64,000 nucleotides of DNA from Pelagihabitans sp963710535 (GTDB taxonomy: Bacteria; Bacteroidota; Bacteroidia; Flavobacteriales; Flavobacteriaceae). Below the pieces are notes generated by a model. The model saw only the letters and a list, made by a program, of their open reading frames with translations. It made no database searches and was not told the DNA's origin. Every line of letters begins with the position of its first letter. Position 1 is the stretch's first letter. Location: contig CAVQAW010000008.1 in NCBI GenBank assembly GCA_963710535.1, positions 248,001 through 312,000 of the forward strand. Reading direction: 5' to 3'. The position numbers and the translations under genes were made by a program. Shown here one piece after another: positions 28,196 through 37,979 of this stretch.

Positions 28196-29689
28196 ATGCA
28201 AAGCAAAGACATTCGCCCCTCAGAACCACAGGATGAAAATATCGTTGAAAATGTAGAACTCAATATTTATGAGGCCTTATTACCGGTGGTTGTATTGGTG
28301 GGTATGTTGGCCTATAATGTTTTTGTTTTTGGCGATGACGCACTGAGTGGTTCGAACCAATTCATACTTCTGATGGGCGGTGCCGTAGCCGCTATAGTCG
28401 GAGCGTTCAACAAGGTCAGATATGACCAATTGATGACGGAAGTGGCTGAAAATGTGAAATCTACGACCGGAGCCCTGCTTATCTTGCTCATGGTGGGGGC
28501 CCTTTCGGGCACTTGGCTCATCAGCGGTATCATACCCTCAATGATCTATTATGGCCTACAAATTTTAAACCCGACCATTTTTTTGGTGGCAACGGTAATC
28601 ATATGCTCCATTATTTCGATAGCCACTGGCAGTTCCTGGACCACCTCGGCCACCGTCGGCATTGCGCTGATTGGTATCGGGAGTGCTTTGGGAATTTCTT
28701 TGGGCATGACCGCCGGGGCCGTTCTGTCAGGCGCCTATTTCGGAGACAAACTTTCCCCGATGAGCGATACGACCAATCTGGCACCTGCCATGGCGGGAGG
28801 GGATTTGTTCGGTCATATCAAATATATGACCATAACCACCATCCCCACCTATACCGTTTCCCTTATCTTCTTTATTATCTTGGGCCTTACGGTCGACACA
28901 ACGGGTACCGTGGATACCCAATCCCTGTTAGACTCGATGGACGCAACTTTCAACATCAACGGCTGGCTGTTTATCGTACCGGTGATGGTCATCCTCCTGA
29001 TTCTCAAAAAAACACCGCCCTTATTGGCACTTTTGATCGGCACCCTCTTGGGCGGGGTATTTGCGCTTATTTTTCAACCGGGAATTGTGGCTACGCTTGG
29101 TGGCTCGGAAACCTTGACTTTCGAGTCTGGGTACAAGGGCGTTATGAACGCCATTACGGTAAACACCTCAATTGCGACTGACAATCCCTCCCTTAACGAT
29201 CTTTTTTCCTCCAAAGGGATGTCTGGCATGTTGGGCACCATTTGGCTGATCATCTGTGCCATGACCTTCGGGGGCATTATGGATGGCATCGGCGCACTCT
29301 CACGCATCACCAAATCGTTGCTTAGTTTGGCCAAAACCACTTTTGGGCTCTTTGCCAGTACCGTGGCCAGTTGTTTGGCCCTGAACGTGACTGCCTCAGA
29401 TCAGTACCTCGCCATAGTGGTGCCAGGTAAAATGTTTGCCAAGGCCTATAAAGATCGTGGGTTGGCTCCGGAAAATTTGAGCAGGACCTTGGAAGACTCG
29501 GGCACGGTTACTTCCGTGCTTATCCCATGGAATACTTGCGGTGCCTATCACAGCGGTGTTTTGGGTGTTGGGGTGGACCAATATTTTTTCTTCGCGATAT
29601 TCAATTGGTTGAGCCCCATCACCACGCTCGTTGTCGCTGCATTTCAAATCAAGATAAAGCAATTGGTCCAGGGCGTTCAAAAAGCATAA
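28196..29689 (+). CDS. nhaC: Na+/H+ antiporter NhaC family
   Basis: 497 aa, twelve or so membrane segments. Conserved NhaC blocks include TGSSWTTSATVGIALIGIG and GAVLSGAYFGDKLSPMSDTT (about residues 180-200), and near the end DSGTVTSVLIPWNTCGAYHSG. It exchanges cytoplasmic Na+ for H+ at the inner membrane, as expected in a salt-adapted bacterium. Starts ATG at 28196 with a long acidic cytoplasmic N-terminus. Single gene. Confidence 0.93.
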   Translation: MQSKDIRPSEPQDENIVENVELNIYEALLPVVVLVGMLAYNVFVFGDDALSGSNQFILLMGGAVAAIVGAFNKVRYDQLMTEVAENVKSTTGALLILLMVGALSGTWLISGIIPSMIYYGLQILNPTIFLVATVIICSIISIATGSSWTTSATVGIALIGIGSALGISLGMTAGAVLSGAYFGDKLSPMSDTTNLAPAMAGGDLFGHIKYMTITTIPTYTVSLIFFIILGLTVDTTGTVDTQSLLDSMDATFNINGWLFIVPVMVILLILKKTPPLLALLIGTLLGGVFALIFQPGIVATLGGSETLTFESGYKGVMNAITVNTSIATDNPSLNDLFSSKGMSGMLGTIWLIICAMTFGGIMDGIGALSRITKSLLSLAKTTFGLFASTVASCLALNVTASDQYLAIVVPGKMFAKAYKDRGLAPENLSRTLEDSGTVTSVLIPWNTCGAYHSGVLGVGVDQYFFFAIFNWLSPITTLVVAAFQIKIKQLVQGVQKA

Positions 29690-29980
29690 CTTTTATTGCA
29701 ACGCCACTAGAGGGATTCGGTTTCGTCAATTCCATTTCCTAATTGCTTTTGCATCTCCTTCTGTTTGTGAACGCAATTGACTGCGGCATTTTTTGGATGC
29801 CATCTCCATAACCGATTCCGGAGCTGACTATTAAACAGGATTCATTGTGGAACACCCGTTATTTTTTTTTAATTTCACCGCCGGTTATTTTTAAGACCAT
29901 GGCGACGAAGTACATGCCCATAACAAGCAGCATAAATCGCAATGGCCAATTTGAGCCCCTTAAATGTAAGGTCCTTGCCG
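29690..29980. other. Intergenic region with a possible broken small membrane gene (minus strand)
   Basis: About 290 bp between nhaC and the diacylglycerol-kinase-like gene. On the minus strand, two adjoining frames read KDLTFKGLKLAIAI and then MLLVMGMYFVAMVLKITGG ending at a stop near 29871; together they resemble one small membrane protein interrupted by a frameshift. Nothing else recognised. Confidence 0.3.
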
Positions 29981-30346
29981 ATGCCTAAAGAAAATTTTTT
30001 TGAGAATCGTGTCAAAAGTGTGGGCTATGCGCTGCGCGGCGCATTGCTCTTAGTACGAACCGAGGCCAGCATTCAGGTACAGCTGTTCGTTGCAGTGGTC
30101 GTTACGGTGGCCGGTTTTTATTTTGATATTTCAAGTACCGAATGGATTCTTCAGACTTTGGCCATTGCAATGGTTTTAGGCATCGAAGGCATGAATACCG
30201 CAATAGAAAAAATTTCCGACTTTGTGCAACCTGAATTCGATTCCAAAATCGGTTTTATCAAGGATATCTCCGCAGGAGCGGTAATGTTGGTGTCATTTGC
30301 CTCCATCATCATTGGTTTGATCATTTATCTCCCTAAGATTTTTTGA
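29981..30346 (+). CDS. Diacylglycerol/undecaprenol kinase family membrane protein
   Basis: 121 aa from the ATG at 29981 (MPKENFFENRVKSVGYALRG); an in-frame ATG at 29942 adds 13 residues with no family match. Three membrane helices and the DagK signature: LLVRTEASIQVQL, then GIEGMNTAIEKISDFV (catalytic Glu/Asn region). By family it phosphorylates undecaprenol or diacylglycerol at the inner membrane, salvaging lipid carriers for envelope polymers. Precedes the ftsK-lolA-lptF run by 48 bp but ftsK has its own promoter. Confidence 0.9.
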   Translation: MPKENFFENRVKSVGYALRGALLLVRTEASIQVQLFVAVVVTVAGFYFDISSTEWILQTLAIAMVLGIEGMNTAIEKISDFVQPEFDSKIGFIKDISAGAVMLVSFASIIIGLIIYLPKIF

Positions 30347-30366
30347 GGCCTTCATGCCTAAATTCG

Positions 30367-30374
30367 TATTTTTG
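30367..30374 (+). promoter_or_regulatory. -7 element for ftsK
   Basis: TATTTTTG matches TAnnTTTG 20 bp before the ftsK ATG; the TTTTTTG at about 30338-30344 is suitably placed as a -33 element. Confidence 0.5.
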
Positions 30375-30394
30375 ACCCCAGAACTGACGATTGA

Positions 30395-32758
30395 ATGGCA
30401 AAGAAGTTGAAAAAGTCGAAATCCGTAAACCCCAAAAAGAAATCGGCTTTTGCGATATCCAAACAAAATAAAATCATTTTGGGAAGCCTTTTGATGCTTT
30501 TCAGTGTGGCCATTTTTTTCTCTTTCATTTCCTTTTACTTTACCTGGCAGGACGATCAAAGCCTCTTGAGCGAGTTCTCAGATAGAAACGAGGAAGCCAT
30601 GAACCTGCTCAATAAATTTGGTGCCGCCATAAGCCATTTTGCCATGTACCGTGGTTTTGGGCTCGCTTCGCTTATCGTTACGGCCTTATTGTTCATGACC
30701 GGACTGTATATGTTCTTAAGCCTGAGCAAAAAGGGGTTGCTCAAAAAATGGATATGGGGCCTATTGTTCATGATATGGATCTCTATCGCCCTTGGATTTT
30801 TTGCCGCCAATAGACCTTTATTGGGCGGATTGGTCGGTTATGAAATGAACGATTTCCTTCAAGACTATACCGGTAAGCTCGGCGTTTTTCTTTTGCTCCT
30901 TTTCGGCCTGATTTTTATTGTAGTGCGATTGTTCAAGGTAAGTCCGGATGAAATAATGGCGTATTTGAACCAGAAAAGATCATCCCTTGCCACTGAATTG
31001 AAGGGAACGACCGGCGAACCTTCGATCGATGATGTTTTGGTAAATGAAAAAGACGACCCCATCGTTCTGGATACCTATACCCATAAGAAAGATATCCCAT
31101 CGCTTAATAAGGATAGCGAGGAGCATTTTGAAGTCTCCAAATCGGCACAGGAAGCACCAAATGATGATTTGGCCATGCAGGTAGAGGCTCCAGTGGTAGA
31201 ACAGGAGGAAAAAGACAACATTGCCGACAAATTGGTGTCAGACTTTGGTGAATTCGATCCCACTTTGGAATTGAGCAGTTATAAATTCCCCCCCATCGAC
31301 CTGCTCGACCCACACGGTGCTACCGGAGGTATTACCATCAATCAGGAAGAACTTGAAGAGAACAAGAACAAGATCGTAGAGACCCTGCGGAACTATAAAA
31401 TTGGAATAGCGCAGATCAAGGCCACCATAGGGCCTACGGTGACCCTCTATGAAATCGTGCCGGATGCGGGTATCCGCATTTCAAAGATCAAGAACCTGGA
31501 AGACGACATCGCCCTTTCCTTGGCGGCCTTGGGTATTCGTATCATCGCGCCCATTCCCGGCAAAGGAACCATCGGTATCGAGGTGCCCAACAAAAATGCC
31601 ACGATCGTCTCGATGCGGTCGGTGATCGCATCCAGCAAATTTCAAAAAGCCGAAATGCAATTGCCCATCGCTTTCGGCAAAACCATCAGCAACGAAACCT
31701 TTGTGGTGGATCTCGCAAAAATGCCCCATCTATTGATGGCCGGAGCCACGGGACAAGGAAAATCGGTAGGTTTGAATGCCGTGTTGACTTCCCTCCTTTA
31801 CAAAAAGCATCCGGCAGAGGTGAAATTTGTACTGGTCGACCCCAAAAAGGTAGAATTGACCCTTTTCAACAAAATCGAAAGACATTATTTGGCGAAACTG
31901 CCCGATATGGAAGATGCCATTATAACCGATAACAATAAGGTAATCAATACCTTGAATTCATTGTGCATTGAAATGGACAATCGCTATGAGCTACTCAAGT
32001 TGGCCATGGTAAGAAATATCAAGGAATACAACGTAAAGTTCAAGGCGAGAAAATTAAACCCCCACGATGGCCACAAATTTTTACCTTACATCGTATTGGT
32101 CATCGACGAATTTGCCGATTTGATCATGACTGCCGGTAAGGAAGTGGAAACGCCCATCGCACGTTTGGCGCAATTGGCAAGGGCCATTGGGATCCATCTG
32201 ATTATTGCCACACAACGACCCTCGGTAAACGTCATCACGGGCATTATCAAGGCCAACTTTCCGGCTCGGATCGCTTTTCGGGTCACTTCCAAGATCGATT
32301 CGAGGACCATTTTGGATACCCAAGGGGCCGACCAATTGATCGGCAGAGGCGATATGTTGTTTACGCAGGGCAACGATGTCACGAGGATCCAATGTGCTTT
32401 TGTCGACACCCCTGAAGTGGCCAAAATAACAGAATTTATAGGGTCACAGCGAGGATATCCGGAGGCTTACGAACTTCCAGAATATCTGGGCGAAGAGTCT
32501 GGCACAAGTATTGATTATGATATTTCCGACAGGGATGCCATGTTCCGGGAGGCTGCTGAGGTCATTGTGACCGCTCAACAGGGTTCGGCCTCTTTGATTC
32601 AAAGAAAGCTCAAGTTGGGCTATAACCGCGCAGGCCGGATCATCGATCAGCTCGAGGCGGCCGGAATAGTAGGACCCTTTGAAGGGAGTAAGGCCAGGCA
32701 GGTCTTGATCACCGATTTAAGCACCCTGGATCAACTATTGAAAAATGAACAAAACTAA
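30395..32758 (+). CDS. ftsK: DNA translocase FtsK/SpoIIIE family
   Basis: 787 aa. Four N-terminal membrane segments (about 30-190), an acidic linker (210-290), FtsK alpha domain, motor beta domain with Walker A GATGQGKSVGLN near residue 450 and Walker B YIVLVIDEFADLI near 570, and the C-terminal gamma winged helix that reads KOPS-like sites (YNRAGRIIDQLEAAGIVGPF, about 747-766). Pumps chromosome dimers to XerCD/dif during division. The 3' end lies just before the lolA ATG at 32766. Confidence 0.96.
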   Translation: MAKKLKKSKSVNPKKKSAFAISKQNKIILGSLLMLFSVAIFFSFISFYFTWQDDQSLLSEFSDRNEEAMNLLNKFGAAISHFAMYRGFGLASLIVTALLFMTGLYMFLSLSKKGLLKKWIWGLLFMIWISIALGFFAANRPLLGGLVGYEMNDFLQDYTGKLGVFLLLLFGLIFIVVRLFKVSPDEIMAYLNQKRSSLATELKGTTGEPSIDDVLVNEKDDPIVLDTYTHKKDIPSLNKDSEEHFEVSKSAQEAPNDDLAMQVEAPVVEQEEKDNIADKLVSDFGEFDPTLELSSYKFPPIDLLDPHGATGGITINQEELEENKNKIVETLRNYKIGIAQIKATIGPTVTLYEIVPDAGIRISKIKNLEDDIALSLAALGIRIIAPIPGKGTIGIEVPNKNATIVSMRSVIASSKFQKAEMQLPIAFGKTISNETFVVDLAKMPHLLMAGATGQGKSVGLNAVLTSLLYKKHPAEVKFVLVDPKKVELTLFNKIERHYLAKLPDMEDAIITDNNKVINTLNSLCIEMDNRYELLKLAMVRNIKEYNVKFKARKLNPHDGHKFLPYIVLVIDEFADLIMTAGKEVETPIARLAQLARAIGIHLIIATQRPSVNVITGIIKANFPARIAFRVTSKIDSRTILDTQGADQLIGRGDMLFTQGNDVTRIQCAFVDTPEVAKITEFIGSQRGYPEAYELPEYLGEESGTSIDYDISDRDAMFREAAEVIVTAQQGSASLIQRKLKLGYNRAGRIIDQLEAAGIVGPFEGSKARQVLITDLSTLDQLLKNEQN

Positions 32759-32765
32759 ACACACC

Positions 32766-33407
32766 ATGAAGCATATTTTACTACTATTCGCCATTTTGGC
32801 CGTTTCGTTTACCCAGGCACAAGATGCCAATAAGGCCAAGGCCTTGCTCGATGAAGTCTATAACAAAGTAAAGGGGTATGACAACATTTTTGTTGACTTC
32901 AAATATGTGCTGAACAATAAAGAGGCCGATGTCAATACCGAAACCAGGGGCGATGTCACCCTTCAAGGCGACAAGTACCTTTTCAACTACCTAGGTTCAA
33001 AGCAATTATTCGATGGAAAGAAAGTGTACACCATCGTTCCTGAGAACGAGGAAGTGACCATTGAGAACAAAGCAGAGGATGAAAACACCATCACGCCCTC
33101 AAAAATGCTTACTTTTTACAAGCAGGGCCACAACTACCAATGGGATATCCTTCAAAACGTCCAGGGTCGAAAGATTCAATATGTAAAACTCGTCCCCATA
33201 GATACCAATACCGAAATCAAATCAATTTTGTTGGGCATCGATGTAGAGACGAAGCACATATACAAACTTGTTGAAACAGGAAAAAACGGTACCGTAACGA
33301 CCATCACTGTTAATTCTTTTAAAACAGATCAAAATTTATCGAAAACCTTATTTAATTTTGATGAGGGCAAGTACAAAGACGAAGGGTACTACATCATAAG
33401 AAACTAA
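32766..33407 (+). CDS. lolA: LolA-like outer-membrane lipoprotein carrier protein
   Basis: 213 aa from the ATG at 32766 (MKHILLLFAILAVSFTQAQ, Sec signal peptide); an ATG at 32745 overlapping ftsK would add seven polar residues before the signal. LolA fold: YDNIFVDFKYVL, VNTETRGDVTLQGDKYLFNY, GKKVYTIVPENEEVTI. It binds the acyl chains of lipoproteins in the periplasm and hands them to the outer membrane. Located between ftsK and an lptF/G gene, an envelope-biogenesis run seen in flavobacteria. Confidence 0.9.
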   Translation: MKHILLLFAILAVSFTQAQDANKAKALLDEVYNKVKGYDNIFVDFKYVLNNKEADVNTETRGDVTLQGDKYLFNYLGSKQLFDGKKVYTIVPENEEVTIENKAEDENTITPSKMLTFYKQGHNYQWDILQNVQGRKIQYVKLVPIDTNTEIKSILLGIDVETKHIYKLVETGKNGTVTTITVNSFKTDQNLSKTLFNFDEGKYKDEGYYIIRN

Positions 33408-33411
33408 GCCG

Positions 33412-34929
33412 TTGCGAATTCTAGACCAATATATTCTAACTCGGTTTCTCTTCAATTTTTTCAGTTCGTTTGTGATTTTGATGTTTATCTTCATTTTCCA
33501 AACCATTTGGCTCTTTATCGATGACTTGGCCGGCAAGGGCCTTGATATTGTTATCATCGGCAAATTTCTGTTTTATTTAATGCCCAATCTTACCGAAAAG
33601 GTATTGCCGCTAACCGTATTGCTGTCTTCCATCCTCACTTTCGGAACTTTCGCAGAGAACTATGAATTTGCCGCCATGAAGGCGTCGGGCATCTCACTGC
33701 AAAGGGCCATGCTAAGTTTGATCATCTTTGTTTCCTTATTGGGCGGGGTGACCTTTTATTTTGCCAATAGCGTGATTCCAGCCTCGGAGCAGAAAATATA
33801 TAACATGCGTCGAAACATTGCCAAGGTAAAACCGGCCGCCGCGATCGAAGAAGGGGTATTTAGCGACTTCGAGGGAATGAGCATCAAGGTGGATGAAAAA
33901 TTCGGCGAAAAGGATCGTTTTTTACGAAATGTCATTATCCATCAAAAGACCCCAAGCAATGTGAACAATACCGTTATCAAGGCCGAAACCGGAGAGCTGG
34001 TGAGCAGTACCAATTCCGATGTCATCCAATTGGTATTGACCAATGGCCATTATTATCAGGATGTGATCACCAAAAAAGCAGGGGAAATGCGCAAGTTTCC
34101 CTTTGCGAAATCGAACTTCGAGGTCTACAGAATCAATATAGAAATCCCTGAAAACGACCAAGACCTGGAACAGGAAATGGATATCAGCACCGATAAGATG
34201 AAGAACGTGGCCCGTTTGACAAAGGATATCGATTCGATCAAAAAAGACAATATCAGGATCGTGGGCGCTTTTTCGAAAAATATCATCAACCGCATGGGCG
34301 GATTTATCCCATTGATAGAAAAAGACAGTACCAAGCCACCAGTACGACTCACCGGCGGAATCATCGACAGCACAAATACACTCGATGCGGAAACGGTGGA
34401 GGGCCTCCGAAAAACTGGCAGTCAGGCCAAACCCTTCGACAATGTGATCGATCTTTATCAAGATCGTCAGCAAGGGCAAATCATGAATACCGCCAAAAAT
34501 TCAATTTCGAACGTCCTCTCCTCTATCCAGGCCAAAAAAGACGAGCTTAAAAAAAGGTACAAAATATATAACATGCACATTCTTTCGCTGCACAAGAAAT
34601 ACGCCCTGGCCCTTTCCTGTATCATTTTGTTTTTTGTGGGGGCACCGCTCGGGGCCATCATCCGAAAAGGGGGCGTAGGCTTGCCGATGGTCATCGCCAT
34701 CATCCTTTTCCTGGTCTATTATTTTGTGGGGGTTTTTGCGGGGAATTATGCCAAGGAGAACAACATCCATCCCATGCTCGGGGCATGGGTTTCTACTTTG
34801 ATTATGTTACCTTTGGGTATTTATTTGACCAAAAGGGCCACTGCCGACAAGGGCTTAATGACTTTTGGGTCGTTATTCGACAGCTTGAAATCGAGATTTG
34901 GCAAAAAAGACAAAAAGGCAATTACATGA
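33412..34929 (+). CDS. LptF/LptG family LPS export permease
   Basis: 505 aa with six membrane segments: the N-terminal RILDQYILTRFLFNFFSSFVILMF type helix, a large periplasmic beta-jellyroll (about 100-350) and the C-terminal helices (SCIILFFVGAPLGAIIRKGG, WVSTLIMLPLGIYLT). It forms the membrane part of the Lpt ABC transporter that extracts lipopolysaccharide; whether F or G cannot be decided. The start is TTG (TTGCGAATTCTAGAC), 4 bp after the lolA stop; no ATG precedes the conserved RILDxYI. Its TGA overlaps the ribB ATG (ATGA). Confidence 0.92.
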   Translation: MRILDQYILTRFLFNFFSSFVILMFIFIFQTIWLFIDDLAGKGLDIVIIGKFLFYLMPNLTEKVLPLTVLLSSILTFGTFAENYEFAAMKASGISLQRAMLSLIIFVSLLGGVTFYFANSVIPASEQKIYNMRRNIAKVKPAAAIEEGVFSDFEGMSIKVDEKFGEKDRFLRNVIIHQKTPSNVNNTVIKAETGELVSSTNSDVIQLVLTNGHYYQDVITKKAGEMRKFPFAKSNFEVYRINIEIPENDQDLEQEMDISTDKMKNVARLTKDIDSIKKDNIRIVGAFSKNIINRMGGFIPLIEKDSTKPPVRLTGGIIDSTNTLDAETVEGLRKTGSQAKPFDNVIDLYQDRQQGQIMNTAKNSISNVLSSIQAKKDELKKRYKIYNMHILSLHKKYALALSCIILFFVGAPLGAIIRKGGVGLPMVIAIILFLVYYFVGVFAGNYAKENNIHPMLGAWVSTLIMLPLGIYLTKRATADKGLMTFGSLFDSLKSRFGKKDKKAIT

Positions 34930-36068
34930 TTACGAAATTGGAGAATCATATACAGTTGAATACCATTGAAGAGGCAATAGCCGATATCGGCAAAGGGAAG
35001 GTGATCATTGTGGTTGACGATGAAAACCGCGAAAATGAAGGGGACTTCATTGCAGCCGCGGAGAAGGTGACCCCGGAGATGATCAATTTTATGGCGCAGC
35101 ACGGCCGTGGCCTGATCTGTGCCCCTTTGACTGAAGATCGTTGCCACGATCTTGATCTGGAAATGATGGTGCAGAACAATACCGTCCTTCACCAGACCCA
35201 GTTCACCGTTTCGGTGGATCTGATCGGGCATGGTTGTACCACAGGTATTTCTGTTCATGACAGGGCCAAGACCATTTTGGCCTTAACCGATGACCAGACG
35301 AAACCCCACGATCTGGGAAGGCCTGGACATATCTTCCCGCTCAGGGCAAAAAATGGCGGGGTTTTACGTAGAACCGGGCATACCGAAGCCGCTATAGATC
35401 TTGCCAGATTGGCCAAATTGAAGCCCGCGGGCATTTTGGTCGAAATTCTTAATGAAGACGGTACCATGGCACGCTTGCCCCAGTTGATGAAAGTGGCCAA
35501 AAAGTTTGATCTTAAGGTGATCTCCATTGAAGATCTGGTGGCCTATCGCATGGAGCACGACAGCCTCATCGAAAAAAAGGACGACTTCAACATTACCACC
35601 CGTTTTGGGGAATTCAGGCTTCGCGCATATAAACAGACCACGAATGACCAAATTCATATAGCACTGACCAAGGGAAGCTGGCGAACCGATGAGCCGGTGT
35701 TGACCAGGATCAACGCGACCCTGGTGAACAATGATATTTTGGGAACCCTGACCGACAATCCCGACAAAAAGCTGGAAGATATGTTCAAGGCCATAAATGC
35801 GGCGGAAAAAGGAGCATTTGTATTCATCAACCAGGAGTTCAGCGCACTTAATTTGTTGAACAGGCTTTCGGAATTAAAGGAATTGCAGAAAAAAGGAATT
35901 TTTCGAGCCCCTAAAATAGATATGGATACCAAGGATTTTGGAGTGGGTGCTCAGATCTTGCACGACCTGAATATCTCCAAGATCATCCTACTGACCAATA
36001 CGGCCCAGACCAAACGTGTGGGCATGGTCGGGTATGGACTTGAAATCGTAGGCCATGTAGGCTATTGA
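34926..36068 (+). CDS. ribB: 3,4-dihydroxy-2-butanone-4-phosphate synthase with a degenerate GTP-cyclohydrolase II-like domain
   Basis: 380 aa from the ATG at 34926. Residues 1-205: RibB domain with DDENRENEGDF (30-41) for Mg and ribulose-5-phosphate binding, HGRGLICAPL, and RRTGHTEAAIDLARL. Residues 210-380: a RibA-like fold (RFGEFRLRAY, VGAQILHDLNISKIILLTN) that lacks the CxxGD...RCDC zinc/catalytic cysteines (here KGSWRTDEPV...LGTLTD) and the QEGRG motif (here NQEFSAL). So it should make dihydroxybutanone phosphate but not open GTP. Translationally coupled to the lptF/G gene; 3' end overlaps the convergent DegT gene by 7 bp. Confidence 0.93.
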   Translation: MITKLENHIQLNTIEEAIADIGKGKVIIVVDDENRENEGDFIAAAEKVTPEMINFMAQHGRGLICAPLTEDRCHDLDLEMMVQNNTVLHQTQFTVSVDLIGHGCTTGISVHDRAKTILALTDDQTKPHDLGRPGHIFPLRAKNGGVLRRTGHTEAAIDLARLAKLKPAGILVEILNEDGTMARLPQLMKVAKKFDLKVISIEDLVAYRMEHDSLIEKKDDFNITTRFGEFRLRAYKQTTNDQIHIALTKGSWRTDEPVLTRINATLVNNDILGTLTDNPDKKLEDMFKAINAAEKGAFVFINQEFSALNLLNRLSELKELQKKGIFRAPKIDMDTKDFGVGAQILHDLNISKIILLTNTAQTKRVGMVGYGLEIVGHVGY

Positions 36069-37264
36069 TGATTTAATATAGGCCGTAGGGCCTCCACCAT
36101 GTTACTGGCACGGTTTTCAACCTCTTTTTCCGACCAGCCCAATTTGATCAAACAGGATATGTTTCGGCCCACCCAGTAATCTGACAAGGAGAAATCCATC
36201 TTTTCAAAATCGGGGAGTTGTCGATTTACTTCTTCAGGTAATTTCCCCAAAGATTTACGGTGCAGCAGATGCTCCCATTTGCGATAATAATGCCAATTAT
36301 TATCGTACCAATAAAAACAGCCATCGACGCCATGATCGCCTAGCGCTTTATGGGCCTTTTTGGCCAAATTTTGATCGGGCAGGAAAAAATTCAGGAACGC
36401 ATAACTCTCGACCCCGCCCAAGGGAACCCTTCTGAAAGTGATGCCGGGAAGCCCTTCCAAAGCTTCCCTCAATACAGTATAGTTCTTTTTTTGGAGGAAG
36501 AGAAAATCATCCAACCTGGAAATTTGTGCAAGTCCGACTGCAGCGTTCAACTCGGAAATCCTAAAATTGTAACCTAAAAATGGATGGGTTTCTGCACCCC
36601 TATCCTTTCCGACATGGTCGTGCCCATGATCGGAGTAATGATCGGCATTTTTATAATAGTTTTCATTATTGGTGATCATGGCGCCTCCTTCCCCGCAGGT
36701 AATGGTTTTTACGTAATCGAAAGAGAAGCAGCCCAGATCGCCTATACTTCCCAATGGCCGACCTTCATAAGTGCCCCCAATGGCTTGGCAGGCATCCTCG
36801 AGCAATATAAGGCCATGCTTTCCACAAATCTGTTTCAGGGCCCCCAAATCGGCCATCGATCCGCACATATGTACCGGCATCACCACTTTTGTACGGGTAG
36901 TAATGGCACGTTCAACCGCTTCCGGATTTAAGGTCAAAGTATCGTCCACGTCCACCAAAACAGGTATGGCCCCGATGGCTAGAATCGACTCAAAACTGGC
37001 CACAAAAGTGAAGGTGGGCATGATCACTTCATCCCCCGCTCCGATGCCCGCACTTGCCAATGCCACGGTGAGTGCAGCGGTGCCACTGCTGACCAGCTGC
37101 GCATACTTCACCTGCATCCTTTCGGCGAGGGCATTCTCCAAGGAAGCGGCCTTCCATTGACCATTTCGCATTCCATCAAAGCCATATCGCATCAGCACTC
37201 CGGAGTCTAGTACTTCCTGCACCTGCATCCTTTCTTGATCACCAAAAAGTTCGAATCCCGGCAT
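36062..37264 (-). CDS. DegT/DnrJ/EryC1/StrS family aminotransferase
   Basis: 400 aa. Fold-type I PLP enzyme with the family signatures: SSGTAALTVALASAGIGAGDEVI (about 60-80), ILLEDACQAIGGTYEGRPLGSIGD, PLP lysine in SFDYVKTITCGEGGAMITN (near 187), and a substrate loop FLGYNFRISELNAAVGLAQ. Family members aminate nucleotide-linked keto-sugars. No sugar-nucleotide genes are adjacent, so the substrate is unknown. Convergent with ribB, 7-bp overlap of 3' ends. Confidence 0.9.
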   Translation of the reverse strand: MPGFELFGDQERMQVQEVLDSGVLMRYGFDGMRNGQWKAASLENALAERMQVKYAQLVSSGTAALTVALASAGIGAGDEVIMPTFTFVASFESILAIGAIPVLVDVDDTLTLNPEAVERAITTRTKVVMPVHMCGSMADLGALKQICGKHGLILLEDACQAIGGTYEGRPLGSIGDLGCFSFDYVKTITCGEGGAMITNNENYYKNADHYSDHGHDHVGKDRGAETHPFLGYNFRISELNAAVGLAQISRLDDFLFLQKKNYTVLREALEGLPGITFRRVPLGGVESYAFLNFFLPDQNLAKKAHKALGDHGVDGCFYWYDNNWHYYRKWEHLLHRKSLGKLPEEVNRQLPDFEKMDFSLSDYWVGRNISCLIKLGWSEKEVENRASNMVEALRPILNHQ

Positions 37265-37335
37265 ACATAATCAATTTAAAATAAAAATGAAAAATACGGT
37301 TTATTCCATTGGGATTTCCCAGAATTTACAGCTTC

Positions 37336-37968
37336 CTAAAACACATCGATCACGCTGTGATCGATATCTTTTCGCACTTTTTTGAAGGTAGCGAACAAAT
37401 CGTCCTGGGCGCGATAACCGATGGGCAATACGAGTACGGAGGTCAAGTCGAGCTTAGGCAAACCCAACAGCGCATCGTACCCACTGGGCACAAAACCTTC
37501 CATAGGACAAGAATCGATCTGTTCCAAGGCACAGACCGTAAGTAAATTGCCCAGGGCCAGATAGGCCTGGTTGGTGGCCCAATTTCGAATCTCGGTCACC
37601 TCCTTACTGGTAAAATCCTCGACCAATGCCTGTTTGAAAGGATTCAATATTTCCTCGCTGGTTCCTCGGATCTGCTTCACCTGTTCAAAATATTTGTGGA
37701 TATAAGCGTCATCGATGTTCTTTTCGATGCAAATGACCAGCACATGCGAGGCTTGGGCAAGCTGTTTTTGTCCATAGGAATGCTTAACCAGCTTTTCCTG
37801 CAATTTTTTATTTTGCAATACCATCATTTTCATAGGCTGCAATCCGTAGGAGGTGGCCGTAAGGTTAAAAGCCCTTTTCAACTTATCTATCTTTTCAGCG
37901 GGAAGCATTCGTTCTGTATCGAATTTTTTTACCGCATAACGCCATTCCAACCGCTCTATAATATCCAT
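37336..37968 (-). CDS. Nitroreductase family (NfsB-like) NAD(P)H oxidoreductase
   Basis: 210 aa from the second ATG at 37968 (MDIIERLEWRYAVKKFD; an ATG six bases upstream is possible). FMN-binding R-Y-A-V-K-K-F near residue 12, LTATSYGLQPMKMMVL (flavin contact), NWATNQAYLALGNLLTVCALE and the MEGF...LLGLP block of the NfsB/dihydropteridine reductase group. Reduces quinones or nitro compounds with NAD(P)H. Lies 11 bp after the TauE/SafE gene on the same strand, so likely co-transcribed. Confidence 0.9.
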   Translation of the reverse strand: MDIIERLEWRYAVKKFDTERMLPAEKIDKLKRAFNLTATSYGLQPMKMMVLQNKKLQEKLVKHSYGQKQLAQASHVLVICIEKNIDDAYIHKYFEQVKQIRGTSEEILNPFKQALVEDFTSKEVTEIRNWATNQAYLALGNLLTVCALEQIDSCPMEGFVPSGYDALLGLPKLDLTSVLVLPIGYRAQDDLFATFKKVRKDIDHSVIDVF

Positions 37969-37979
37969 AATCAATGTTA

